From assembly GCA_963741405.1 (NCBI GenBank), contig CAVUHX010000034.1, positions 248,001 through 312,000 on the forward strand: a stretch of 64,000 nucleotides of DNA, written 5' to 3'. Position numbers and translations under genes: made by a program. This stretch comes from Roseiarcus sp963741405 (GTDB taxonomy: Bacteria; Pseudomonadota; Alphaproteobacteria; Rhizobiales; Beijerinckiaceae). Shown here in pieces: positions 26,716-35,651 of the stretch (positions are counted from its first letter, which is position 1; each line of letters opens with the position of its first letter). The notes beneath the pieces are model-generated. The model had not been told where the DNA came from and did not search any database. It saw only the letters and a list, made by a program, of their open reading frames with translations.

Positions 26716-28110
26716 TCAGGACGCCGCTGAGACAATGCTTTGCTGGCGCAAGCGATCATACTCGAGCTTGTCGACCGCGACGGCGCCCGGCTCGCCGAGA
26801 TCATTCAGATGCACACGATTTGTTTCGCGCGCCGTGAAGGCGGCGATCGCGGAGATAACGGTGACGCCGAAAGCGCAGGCGCCGATCGTCAGCGGCACAT
26901 TCGCCGATCCCGGCGGCGCGATGGCGGCGAAAGCCGCCGGCAACAGCGCGGTCAGCATGGTGCCGACATTCTGCGCGATCGCCATCCCGGAGACGCGCGC
27001 CCGGGTCGGAAAGAGTTCCGGGTAGAAGCTCGGAAAGACCGCGTTATAGCCCTGGTAGACGACGCCCCACATCAGGATCGAAAAGACGAATGCAAGCGGC
27101 ACGTTCTTGATGCTGATCGCATAGAGGTAGGCGAACGACAGCAGCCCCGACAGGAGAGAGCCGACGATGATCGGCGGACGGCGGCCGATGCGGTCGGAAA
27201 GGTCGCCGACGAAGGGGATCACCACCACCGCGACGATGTTGCCGATGACGGGGATCCACAGGTAGACGCTTCTGTCCATCCCGACGCCGTAGCCGGGCTG
27301 CACTGCGTAAGCTGCGCCGAAGATGGTCGCCACCACTGGTATGACGTTCATCAGCGACATGCAGACGACCCGAAGCATGTCGCCTCCGTGGTTGGTCAGA
27401 GCGTCCACGACCGGCGCCTTCGGGACCTCGCGGTGTGCGCGCTCCTCGGCGAAGGCCGGCGTCTCGTCGACTTCGCGCCGGATCACGTAGCCGGCGATGA
27501 GGACGACGACGCTTAGCAGGAACGGCACGCGCCATCCCCACGCGACGAAGTCCTCCTTCGACAGCGCGTAGCTCAGGGGCAGAAAGACTGCCGCCGCCAG
27601 GATCTGCCCGGCCTGCACACCCTGCAGCGTGAAGCTCGCGAAATAGCCGCGACGGCCGAAAGGCGCATGCTCGAGGATCATCGAGCTCGCGCCCGAAATT
27701 TCCCCCGCGACGGCGAACCCCTGGATGAGGCGCAGGATCACGAGCAGGGTCGGCGCCCAGACCCCCACTTGATGATAAGTCGGCAGCAGCCCGACCGCCA
27801 TCGTCGAGGCGCCCATCAGGAACAGGCAGACGAGCATCACGTTCTTGCGTCCGTGCCGGTCCCCCCAGTGGCCGAGCACGATCGCGCCGATCGGTCGGGC
27901 GACGTAGCCGACCCCGTAGGTCGCGAGCGACGCGACAATGGCGACGGTCGGATTGCTGGACGGGAAGAACATCTGCGGAAAGATCAGCGACGCCGCGGTC
28001 GCGTAAATGAAGAAGTCATAATATTCCAGCGCCGAACCGATCCAACCGCTGGCTGCGGCGATCCTGGACTGATGCCGCCCTGGCGGCTCATGGGTCATCG
28101 CCTGGCTCAC
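26716..28110 (-). CDS. MFS metabolite:H+ symporter (shikimate/aromatic acid uptake likely)
   Basis: A 464-residue transporter with about twelve hydrophobic helices. The MFS loop motif GHWGDRHGRKN follows the second helix, and the N-terminal segment SGWIGSALEYYDFFIYATAA is typical of the metabolite:H+ symporter branch (ShiA, ProP and relatives). From its place between the AroE-like and LigK genes it most likely imports shikimate, dehydroshikimate, quinate or protocatechuate; the substrate is inferred from context. The start is a GTG preceded by GGGAGG at a 6-base distance. Confidence 0.88.
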   Translation of the reverse strand: MSQAMTHEPPGRHQSRIAAASGWIGSALEYYDFFIYATAASLIFPQMFFPSSNPTVAIVASLATYGVGYVARPIGAIVLGHWGDRHGRKNVMLVCLFLMGASTMAVGLLPTYHQVGVWAPTLLVILRLIQGFAVAGEISGASSMILEHAPFGRRGYFASFTLQGVQAGQILAAAVFLPLSYALSKEDFVAWGWRVPFLLSVVVLIAGYVIRREVDETPAFAEERAHREVPKAPVVDALTNHGGDMLRVVCMSLMNVIPVVATIFGAAYAVQPGYGVGMDRSVYLWIPVIGNIVAVVVIPFVGDLSDRIGRRPPIIVGSLLSGLLSFAYLYAISIKNVPLAFVFSILMWGVVYQGYNAVFPSFYPELFPTRARVSGMAIAQNVGTMLTALLPAAFAAIAPPGSANVPLTIGACAFGVTVISAIAAFTARETNRVHLNDLGEPGAVAVDKLEYDRLRQQSIVSAAS

Positions 28111-28133
28111 TGCGTTCCTCCCTTGGCGTGCTT

Positions 28134-28967
28134 CTAGTACTCGATCTTCGCCACCTCTCTCAGCTCCCCTGGCGTCGCCTGGGGGAAGCCGAAGAATTCG
28201 AGATAGGCAGGGATCTGCTCGAACAGCATATCGATGCCGACCTGGGTCCGGCAGCCCTGCGCCTGGGCCGCGGCGAGAAAGGCGGTCGTCTCGTGCTTCA
28301 TCACCACCTCAGCGACATAGGTTCCGGGCGTGAAGCGCGAGACGTCGAGCGGCATCGGATCGCCCGGATAGGTTCCGAGCGGCGTCGCGTTGACGACGAC
28401 ATCGAACCCGACCGGGTCGTTCGAGCCGAGCGAAACCTTCAGAGCCGGATAGCTTTGCCTGAGCCGGTCGCCGAGGCCCCGCATCGCCGCGGCGTCGACA
28501 TCGTAGAGGGCGATCTCCTCCGTCCCGGCCGCCGCCGCAGATGCGGCGATCGCTGACCCGACGCCGCCGGAGCCGACGACGAGTAGCCTCTTGCCGCCGA
28601 GCGACGCGCCATTATGCGCGACGCCGCGGACGAAGCCCTCGCCGTCGAACATGTCGCCGATCAGCCTCCCATCGTGCCCATGACGCACCGCATTGCACGA
28701 GCCCGCGACCTTCACCGCGGTCGAAACCTCGTCGAGAAGGGCGATGACCGCGACCTTGTGCGGCATCGTGATCAGCGCGCCGTGGAAATTGGTGAAACGG
28801 CAGATTTCCGGAAAGGCCCGGCCGAAATCCTCGCGCCTGACACCGAGCGGCACCACCGCGGCGTTGACGCCCCGCCGTTCGAACCATGGATTGTAGATCA
28901 TCGGCGACTTGAACGTCGTTGTCGGGTAGCCGATATGAGCGATGATCTTCGTGTCGCCGTTGATCAT
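28134..28967 (-). CDS. Shikimate/quinate dehydrogenase, AroE-like (catabolic type)
   Basis: A 277-residue member of the shikimate dehydrogenase family. The substrate domain shows GYPTTTFKSPMIYN, ALITMPHKV (Lys of the catalytic pair) and GSCNAVRH; the NAD(P) domain shows VVGSGGVGSAIAASAA. The family interconverts shikimate (or quinate) and the 3-dehydro form. Since it lies between a dehydroshikimate dehydratase and a transporter, the oxidative catabolic direction is likely; a biosynthetic role cannot be excluded. The gene begins 30 bases after the QsuB stop. Confidence 0.88.
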   Translation of the reverse strand: MINGDTKIIAHIGYPTTTFKSPMIYNPWFERRGVNAAVVPLGVRREDFGRAFPEICRFTNFHGALITMPHKVAVIALLDEVSTAVKVAGSCNAVRHGHDGRLIGDMFDGEGFVRGVAHNGASLGGKRLLVVGSGGVGSAIAASAAAAGTEEIALYDVDAAAMRGLGDRLRQSYPALKVSLGSNDPVGFDVVVNATPLGTYPGDPMPLDVSRFTPGTYVAEVVMKHETTAFLAAAQAQGCRTQVGIDMLFEQIPAYLEFFGFPQATPGELREVAKIEY

Positions 28968-28997
28968 TCCCGCGGCTCCCTCATCCTTGAGCGGCCG

Positions 28998-30896
28998 TCA
29001 CTCGAATTCCATCACCGTCCGCCTCTCGGCGTCCGCAACGCTCGCCTGCGCGGCGAGCCGCACCGGTGTATTGGCTGCCCCGAAGAGGTCATAATTGCGG
29101 CGCTGGACGATCTCGAAGAAAAAGCGGTCGCGGAAGGTTCGCGTATAAACATGGAAGAACTCGCCGTCCTTCACGCGGTCGTACAGGACGCCGAGCGCGC
29201 GCATGCGCGCGAGCAAATCGGGCGCGAGGTCGAAGCGAGTCGCAAGGTCGTCGTAGTAGTTTTCGGGGATCGGCAGCAGGGGAACGCCCCCGGCCTTCGC
29301 TGTCTCGACGGCGGCGAAGATGTCGTCGGTCGACAGCGCGATCTGCTGATAGCCGGCGCCGCCAAAGGCGTCGAGAAAGCGCGACACGCCCGTCGCCCCG
29401 CCCTCGCCGATATTGAGCGCGATGCGCAACTCGTTGTTCTCGCTGCGCAGCGAGCGGCTGAAAAAGGCCCCGTGCGGGTCGGCGATCTCGACCTGGGGCG
29501 CCGCCAAGAGCCCGAGCACAGAGCGGTAAAACAGCGACCAGCTCAGGAATTCGCCGCGGCGGACGACGTTGGAGAGGTGGTCGACCTTCTTGAGGCCCCC
29601 TGACGCATCGGGCCCGCGCGCCGATTCGAAGTCGTCCCGCCATTTCTGATCGCCCGCGGCGACGAAATAGATCAGGCTGCCTTCGACGCCGGCGACCGCG
29701 GGCAGCATCGCCTCGCCGGGTCCGATCTTGCCGACATAGCTCTGGCATTCGAGGGCGGCCGCGCGGTCGAGCGCCTTGTCGATCGAGTCGACGCCAAGCG
29801 CCAATGCGCAAATCGAGGGACCGTGCAGCAGCGCGAAGGAATGGGCGAAGCCCTCCCGCTCCCGGTTGACGACGAGGTTGATGTCGCCTTGGGCAAAGAG
29901 ATCGACGTCCTTCGAGCGATGGCGACCCGCAAGCCGAAAGCCGAGGCCTTCGATCATTGCGACGAGTTCCTTTGCATCCGTGTCGCTGACCGCGAATTCG
30001 ATGAATTCCGGCCGCTCGACGACCGGCGGGGGCGGAAGCGGCGGCAAATCGACAAGCGGCGCGTCGCCGCGCTCCGCGCGCCTGGCCGCGAGAGCTTCGC
30101 CGGAGGTGCGGAGCGAGCGCATGCCGTCGACCGCAATCGCCACCGCCGAGCCGCCCCGAAACTGATCGTTGAAGATCTCGAGCGATAGCGGCCCCCCGTA
30201 GCCGGCGCGGGTCGCGGCATCCAGAAAATCGATGATCGGAAACTCGCCTTGGCCGGGATAACAGCGGTAATGCCGGCTCAGCGACAGCGGGTCCATGACC
30301 AGGGCGGGCGCGTCGGCCACCTGGACGAGCGCGATTCGCTCGGCCGGCAGATCCGCGATCGGCTCGATCGGATTGCCGCGCGCGCAGATGTGAAAGCTGT
30401 CGAGCACGATGCCGAGATTGTCGCGGTCCGCGGCCCGCAGAATCTCCCATGCGGCCGTCCAGTCTTTCACATGGCGGCCCCAGGCGAGCGCCTCGTAACC
30501 GATCCGCATGCCATGCTGGCGGGCGAGATCGGCCAGTTCCGCGAGATCTGCGGCGGCCCGCGCAGCGTCGTCGATCGTTTCCGTTGAGACGTTGGAGCAG
30601 ACGCAGAGAAGTCGGCTCCCGAGTTCGTGCATGAGTTCGAGTTTGCGCGCCGCGCGCTCGAAGTTTCGTTCCCGGATCGGCTCCGGCATCGCCTCGAAAT
30701 CGCGCAGCGGCTGAAGAGCGACAATTTCGAGCCCGAGATCCGCCGCCATGCGGCGCACGTCTTTGGGCTTTCCGTTGAAGAAGGTCAGGTCGTTCTCGAA
30801 CAGTTCGACCGCTCGGAACCCCGCCTTGGCCGCTGCCGCGAGCTTGCCCTCCAGCGCGCCGCCCATGCAGACAGAGGCGATCGACCATCTCAGCAT
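28998..30896 (-). CDS. qsuB: 3-dehydroshikimate dehydratase, QsuB type (TIM barrel + HPPD-like domain)
   Basis: A 632-residue two-domain protein. Residues 1 to ~275 form a xylose-isomerase-like TIM barrel (MLRWSIASVCMGG, GYEALAWGRHVKDW, GIVLDSFHICARGN and GQGEFPIIDFLDA), the part that dehydrates 3-dehydroshikimate to protocatechuate. Residues ~305-610 resemble 4-hydroxyphenylpyruvate dioxygenase (KKVDHLSNVV, YQQIALSTDDIF, RDRFFFEIVQR), as in bacterial QsuB fusions; its exact role is not settled. The start ATG follows AGGAGAG. As first gene of the operon it supplies the substrate of LigAB, linking shikimate-type compounds to the 4,5-cleavage pathway. Confidence 0.9.
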   Translation of the reverse strand: MLRWSIASVCMGGALEGKLAAAAKAGFRAVELFENDLTFFNGKPKDVRRMAADLGLEIVALQPLRDFEAMPEPIRERNFERAARKLELMHELGSRLLCVCSNVSTETIDDAARAAADLAELADLARQHGMRIGYEALAWGRHVKDWTAAWEILRAADRDNLGIVLDSFHICARGNPIEPIADLPAERIALVQVADAPALVMDPLSLSRHYRCYPGQGEFPIIDFLDAATRAGYGGPLSLEIFNDQFRGGSAVAIAVDGMRSLRTSGEALAARRAERGDAPLVDLPPLPPPPVVERPEFIEFAVSDTDAKELVAMIEGLGFRLAGRHRSKDVDLFAQGDINLVVNREREGFAHSFALLHGPSICALALGVDSIDKALDRAAALECQSYVGKIGPGEAMLPAVAGVEGSLIYFVAAGDQKWRDDFESARGPDASGGLKKVDHLSNVVRRGEFLSWSLFYRSVLGLLAAPQVEIADPHGAFFSRSLRSENNELRIALNIGEGGATGVSRFLDAFGGAGYQQIALSTDDIFAAVETAKAGGVPLLPIPENYYDDLATRFDLAPDLLARMRALGVLYDRVKDGEFFHVYTRTFRDRFFFEIVQRRNYDLFGAANTPVRLAAQASVADAERRTVMEFE

Positions 30897-31310
30897 GGAA
30901 CTCTCCTATGCTTCTGACGTCATACTCGATCGGAAAAGTGTTGCAATATGGTCTTTTGCCAGCCAAGGGGCGATCGGGCGACGCGAACGTGCGGAACCTC
31001 GGCCACTTGTTCGAGCGGCGTCGTCACGACGTCTTTCTGAGCGTGCTCCGGCCGGCGGCCAAGCGCAAACTCGAGAAGCTCAGCAACGTCAGTGTCAATG
31101 CGTTGCGCGAAACCCCTGTCACATGTCGCAGCGGACGGGCTTGTCGTCGACATAGGCCAGAAGGTCTTTGCAGTCCTGTCGGTCTCGAGTGACAACCTGC
31201 GCGAAATGACCGAGATGCGGCGGCTGACGCCAGGCCGTTGCGGCATTGCGTTTCGGGTCGAAGCACATGCCCCTTCTTACGCTATTCGTGGACCAGCGGC
31301 TTTCCCGGTT
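30897..31310. other. Intergenic region: promoter side of the qsuB-lig operon
   Basis: About 410 bases without a gene I can support. The bases next to qsuB (about 30905-30960) are AT-richer and likely hold its promoter. No regulator gene is attached to the operon within the window. The rest contains only open frames without recognisable similarity. Confidence 0.35.
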
Positions 31311-32102
31311 TCAGTTCGGCACCTCGAGTTTGCGCCTTGCATATTCGATGATCGGCAAGCCGAATGCGATCAAGAACATCGACGAAATGACAATGAGCGG
31401 AACGCTATAGTAGGTCTTGACGGACAGGGGAAACATGCCGGCGCGAAACATTTCGATACAATTGGCGAGAGGAACCCACTCAACGACCACCTTGAAATTC
31501 GGCGGAAGCCAGGCCGTCATGGTGAAGGCGCCGGTTATCGGCAGGGTCAGATACATCAAGGGATGCATGAGCCTCTCGACCATCTCGGACAGCCCAGCCA
31601 GGCCAGCCATGAAAAGGGAGAACGAAAAACAGAACAAGGTGTCGAGACACCACGCGGCCAGAACCAGGCCGGGATCGCGGATCGGCTCCATCGCTCCGAA
31701 CAGGATGCTGATCGTGGCGATGATGAGGAACGATGTAAAGATCGACACGCTTTCGATCAACGTTCCGGCTATAACCATATCAACAATGTGTATGTCCTGA
31801 TGATAAAACAGCCAGCCTGAAGTATGTAATACATTCAGCGCGGGCAGGACGGTCCGACGCCACAGCTGCATATGCGTGTAAGCCGAGAGCGCGAGGGGGA
31901 TGATGGGGGTATTGCTGTGCCCTTCATTTCGACCGCTGGCAATCCAAAGTATGATAACCCCGCATGTCAGGATCAGCGGCTCGCCGACGGTCCAGAAGAA
32001 GCCCAGCGTCTTGGTGGTGTACTTGGATTGCCCCTCTCGAATCATGAGGGCGAGAATGACCCGCCATTGTGCGTTGAGGCTGGCGGCGAGGGAAGCGGGC
32101 AA
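31311..32102 (-). CDS. kpsM: Capsule/polysaccharide ABC exporter permease (KpsM family)
   Basis: A 263-residue ABC-2 type permease with about six membrane helices. The N-terminal segment WRVILALMIREGQSKY followed by LGFFWTVGEPLI is typical of KpsM/BexB proteins of group 2 capsule exporters. It would form the inner-membrane channel with the KpsT ATPase at 34878. It is divergent from the kpsE-like genes, separated by a 310-base gap. Confidence 0.88.
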   Translation of the reverse strand: MPASLAASLNAQWRVILALMIREGQSKYTTKTLGFFWTVGEPLILTCGVIILWIASGRNEGHSNTPIIPLALSAYTHMQLWRRTVLPALNVLHTSGWLFYHQDIHIVDMVIAGTLIESVSIFTSFLIIATISILFGAMEPIRDPGLVLAAWCLDTLFCFSFSLFMAGLAGLSEMVERLMHPLMYLTLPITGAFTMTAWLPPNFKVVVEWVPLANCIEMFRAGMFPLSVKTYYSVPLIVISSMFLIAFGLPIIEYARRKLEVPN

Positions 32103-32412
32103 CAGATACTCCTCTCCTCGAGCCGACAGGCTCTCGGAATAACGATCACGACCTCATCGTCCCGCAGGTTACGCAGTCCGCCCATCCGAGACAAGCCGCA
32201 GCGGTCGAGGCTTTCGGCCGGAGCGGAACAATCGCGCCGCCTGCCCCGACTGGTCTTGCGCCTTGCGAGCATGACTACTGGAGCCGACCGGGCGACAACG
32301 GCCGCGGTCTAACCCGACCGCATTGCCCGCGGGTGGCTGACTTCTTGCGCAGTCTGTCCTATACACAACCGGCTGCGCCACGCTTCAGGCGGGAAGGGAT
32401 CGAAATTTCACA
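32103..32412. other. Divergent promoter region between kpsM and kpsE-like genes
   Basis: A 310-base region between two divergent export genes. It contains no convincing coding frame, and it presumably drives transcription in both directions. Confidence 0.35.
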
Positions 32413-33624
32413 ATGACGAGTTCAGCGGTCGCCAAGACTTCCGATCGCGTCCCGCGTCGGACTGATCGGCCCGTTCGGCCCGACGAGGAGCGGATCGGCC
32501 AGCGTTATGAGGCCCGCCGGCAGCGACGCTCGCGGTTCATGCGTTGGACATTTCTCGCCGCTGTCGCAGCCCCGACGGCGATTGCGGCGCTGTACTACGG
32601 CGTTTTTGCTGCGCCCCGTTATGTGTCGGAAACCCAGTTCATCGTGCGCACGTCGGACGGCAGCCAGGGCGGTGGCGGATCTGTCCTCCAGGGCCTCCTG
32701 CAGATGATCGGGATCAGCCGTTCGACAGACGACTCGAACGCCGTCCTCAGCTATCTGCAATCCCGGGATGCCGTCGCCAGTCTGGAATCGGCGTTGCCGC
32801 TGCGGCAGATCTACGCACGCGAAGGCGCAGATCCGCTGGCGCGTTTCCCACGCCCCTTCTCCGGAGCCAGCTTCGAGCGTCTCTATTGGTACTATAACGA
32901 TCGGGTGACCGCCTGGACCGACCAGGACTCCGGCATTATCACGCTTCAGGCGCAGGCTTTTCGTCCTGAAGACGCCCAGGCGATCGCGAAGCAGCTGTTG
33001 TCGCAGGCCGAAGGGCTGGTCAACGCGATGAACGCTCGCCTTGAAGCCGACTCGATCCGAACCGCCGAGGCCGCCGTGGCCGAGGCTCAGAAAGTGGTAC
33101 TCGCCGCCCAGGAGGAAGTGGATCGATTTCGCAGCAGCGAGACCGTCGTCGACCCGACGCAGAACGCGGTCGCCCAGCTCACCACGATCACGACGTTGTC
33201 GAGCCAGGTCGACCAGGTGGTGGCGCAAATCATGGCGAACGATCGGCTGTCGCCTTCGAACCCGACCACGACCGGCCTCAAGGCGCAGGTCGACGCATTG
33301 GCGGCGCAGATCGTCAAGGAACAGAAATCGCTCGCCGGATCGAACGGCGCGGTCTCCAACAAGGTGACGGCCTACGAGCGCCTCACGCTGCTTCGCAGCC
33401 TTGCCGACTCGAGTCTCGGGGCGGCGAGGTCGGCCCTGGACAGCGCGCGGACGGACGCGCGTCGTCAGCATGTGTTCATTGAAGAGATCGTTTCGCCGAA
33501 TCTTTCCGATTATTCAACGGAGCCTCAGCGTTTGAGATCCGTGGCCATGGTGTTCGCCGTCTCTCTGGCGGTCCTGGCGGTTCTTTGGCTGATGTCGATC
33601 GGCGTCAAGGAGCGCCGCAGTTGA
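32413..33624 (+). CDS. Polysaccharide export inner-membrane protein, KpsE-like (copy 1)
   Basis: A 403-residue membrane-periplasmic adaptor. One helix lies near the N terminus (WTFLAAVAAPTAIAALYYGV, ~residues 45-65) and one near the C terminus (MVFAVSLAVLAVLWLMSIGV). The long periplasmic segment between them is rich in Ala, Glu and Gln and probably coiled coil. The APRYVSETQFIVRTSD motif after the first helix is characteristic of the KpsE/BexC/CtrB family. These proteins link the ABC exporter to the outer-membrane channel. A second member follows directly. Confidence 0.85.
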   Translation: MTSSAVAKTSDRVPRRTDRPVRPDEERIGQRYEARRQRRSRFMRWTFLAAVAAPTAIAALYYGVFAAPRYVSETQFIVRTSDGSQGGGGSVLQGLLQMIGISRSTDDSNAVLSYLQSRDAVASLESALPLRQIYAREGADPLARFPRPFSGASFERLYWYYNDRVTAWTDQDSGIITLQAQAFRPEDAQAIAKQLLSQAEGLVNAMNARLEADSIRTAEAAVAEAQKVVLAAQEEVDRFRSSETVVDPTQNAVAQLTTITTLSSQVDQVVAQIMANDRLSPSNPTTTGLKAQVDALAAQIVKEQKSLAGSNGAVSNKVTAYERLTLLRSLADSSLGAARSALDSARTDARRQHVFIEEIVSPNLSDYSTEPQRLRSVAMVFAVSLAVLAVLWLMSIGVKERRS

Positions 33625-33720
33625 ACGATACGAGCCTGTCGGCAATCGAGGAGAAGGGTTCGGAGTCCGAGCCCCGGAGGGCCCCGGTCGCGCTCGGGAC
33701 GGCAACTGTCCTCGATCAGG

Positions 33721-34881
33721 ATGTGGGAATCGGAGTTCGGGCTCCCGCCGCCGTTCGTCGACGACGAGGTCGTCCAACCCCGCCTGGGCTTCTGGCGTCG
33801 CCACAGGCTGTTCATCGCCACGGTCGTCATTCCGATGGCGATAGCCGCCGGCTTTCTTTTGTTGGTCGCTTCGTCCCGCTACAGTTCGACCGCGAGCTTC
33901 ATCGTCCGCTCGACAGACCCGTCCGCCGGCCACAATATCCTGTCGTCCCTGGCGAAGGGCTTTGCCTCGACCGTGGCCACCGACGAGACATACGCAACGA
34001 CGGCGTATCTGACGTCGCGCGACGTGGTCGATCAGCTCGATCGCGACGACAACCTCCGCGCCAGGCTGAGCCGTGCGCAAGGCGACTTCGTCTTCCGCTA
34101 TCCCACGTTCTGGCTGCCGGACAACAGGGAGTTTCTCTACCGGCGGTTTCAGTGGGCGGCGACCGCGAGTCTCGACGCCGAAACCGGCATCGTCACCATT
34201 GAGGCGAACGCGTTCACGCCCGAGGACGCGCGGGCGCTCGTTCAGGCGATGCTGGATCATGCGGAAGCGTTGCTGAACCGCATGAACGACCGGTTCTATC
34301 GCAGCCAGGTCGCCTCGGCCGATCGCTTCGTGGTCGAGGCGCAAAACGGCCTCGACGCGATCGAAGCCGAACTCAGGGATTTCCGGAACCGCTCCGGTTC
34401 GGTGGACCCCAATCTCGTCGCGAAATCCAAGTTGGACGTGATTCAGGGGCTCTCCGCGCAGCTGGCGCAAGTCGAGGCGTCGATCGCACAGCAGCTCAAA
34501 ATGGCGCCCACCGCGCCGGCCCTGGCCGGCCTTCGCGCGCAGACGAAGTCCTACCGGGACGAAATCGAAAAGCAGAAGCTGGAGATCGCCGGCGCCGCCG
34601 GTTCGGAAGCGGTCAAGCTGCAAACATACGACCAATTGACGTTGCGGCGCGATTTTGCGCTTGCCGCCCTCGCCGGCGCCGTCGCGCAGCGGGACCTCGC
34701 GCGACAGGACGCCGAGCGGCAGCATCTCTATGTCCAGATCATTTCCAGGCCCAGTCTCCCGCTCGACTGGGCGCGCTATCCCCAGACGACTCTCGACCTG
34801 CTCATCCTGCTCGCGTTATCTCTGGGATTCTACTTCGTGCTGCGCAAGCTGCGCGACGTTGCGCTAGAGCATCGTGCATGA
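33721..34881 (+). CDS. Polysaccharide export inner-membrane protein, KpsE-like (copy 2)
   Basis: A 386-residue second member of the family, with the same build: an N-terminal helix (LFIATVVIPMAIAAGFLLLV), the SSRYSSTASFIVRSTD motif, a coiled-coil-like periplasmic region and a C-terminal helix (LDLLILLALSLGFYFVL). It differs clearly from copy 1, so this is an old duplication and not a recent one. Its stop overlaps the kpsT start in ATGA, which supports coupled expression of adaptor and ATPase. Confidence 0.85.
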   Translation: MWESEFGLPPPFVDDEVVQPRLGFWRRHRLFIATVVIPMAIAAGFLLLVASSRYSSTASFIVRSTDPSAGHNILSSLAKGFASTVATDETYATTAYLTSRDVVDQLDRDDNLRARLSRAQGDFVFRYPTFWLPDNREFLYRRFQWAATASLDAETGIVTIEANAFTPEDARALVQAMLDHAEALLNRMNDRFYRSQVASADRFVVEAQNGLDAIEAELRDFRNRSGSVDPNLVAKSKLDVIQGLSAQLAQVEASIAQQLKMAPTAPALAGLRAQTKSYRDEIEKQKLEIAGAAGSEAVKLQTYDQLTLRRDFALAALAGAVAQRDLARQDAERQHLYVQIISRPSLPLDWARYPQTTLDLLILLALSLGFYFVLRKLRDVALEHRA

Positions 34882-35621
34882 TGTCCGAGACCTCGACCGC
34901 AGTCGCCAGGAGACCGCCCGACCCGTCCCGGTCGGTTGCGCCCGCCGATGGGCAGGCGTTTCGGCCGGCCCGTTCGATCCGCGTCGACCGGCTGGTGAAG
35001 GAATATCACACGGCCGTCGGCGTGCGTCGGGTTCTCGACGACATCTCTTTCGAAGTGCGTGAGGGAGAAAAAATCGGCGTGCTCGGGCGCAACGGCTCGG
35101 GCAAATCCACGCTGATCAAACTGATCGGAGGCGTCGAGTTTCCGACCTCGGGGACGATCCGCCGGGATTTGAGCCTGTCCTGGCCGCTCGGCTTCTCCGG
35201 CGGCCTCTCCGGCTATATGACCGGCGCCGCCAGCGCGCGCTTCATCGCGCGGCTCTACAACCGCGACGAAAAGGACGTGCTCGCCTTCGTCGACGATTTC
35301 GCCGAGCTCGGCCGGCAGCTGTTCATCCCGATGGAAGCCTATTCCTCCGGCATGCGAGCGCGTCTGACCTTCGCGCTCTCCCTCGCAGTCGACTTCGAAT
35401 GCTACCTGATCGACGAGGTTCTCGCGGTCGGCGACCAGCGGTTCCATCGAAAGTGCCATTACGAATTGTTCGTCAAGCGCGCCGATCGGGCGATGGTCAT
35501 CGTCAGCCACGACGTCAACACCGTGCGCAACTATTGCCGCAGCGTGCTCGTCCTGAAGGCGGGGCGCGGCCGGGTGTTCGACGACAGGGAACTCGCGTTC
35601 CGCATCTACGAAACGCTGTAG
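34878..35621 (+). CDS. kpsT: Capsule/polysaccharide ABC exporter ATP-binding protein (KpsT family)
   Basis: A 247-residue ABC ATPase. Walker A is GRNGSGKST, the signature is YSSGMRARL and Walker B with its switch region is CYLIDEVLAVGD, the last being typical of polysaccharide exporters. It would power export through KpsM (31311). The ATG overlaps the stop of the preceding KpsE-like gene. No outer-membrane channel (KpsD/Wza type) or KpsC/KpsS gene is found in the window. Confidence 0.92.
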   Translation: MMSETSTAVARRPPDPSRSVAPADGQAFRPARSIRVDRLVKEYHTAVGVRRVLDDISFEVREGEKIGVLGRNGSGKSTLIKLIGGVEFPTSGTIRRDLSLSWPLGFSGGLSGYMTGAASARFIARLYNRDEKDVLAFVDDFAELGRQLFIPMEAYSSGMRARLTFALSLAVDFECYLIDEVLAVGDQRFHRKCHYELFVKRADRAMVIVSHDVNTVRNYCRSVLVLKAGRGRVFDDRELAFRIYETL

Positions 35622-35651
35622 CGGCTTCATCGAAGAGCGTCGGACCCCCGC

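Noticed and set aside
30908..31192. Plus-strand frame in the qsuB upstream region as a regulator gene
   Set aside because: Too short for a LysR or IclR regulator and without a helix-turn-helix pattern; several frames overlap here without similarity.
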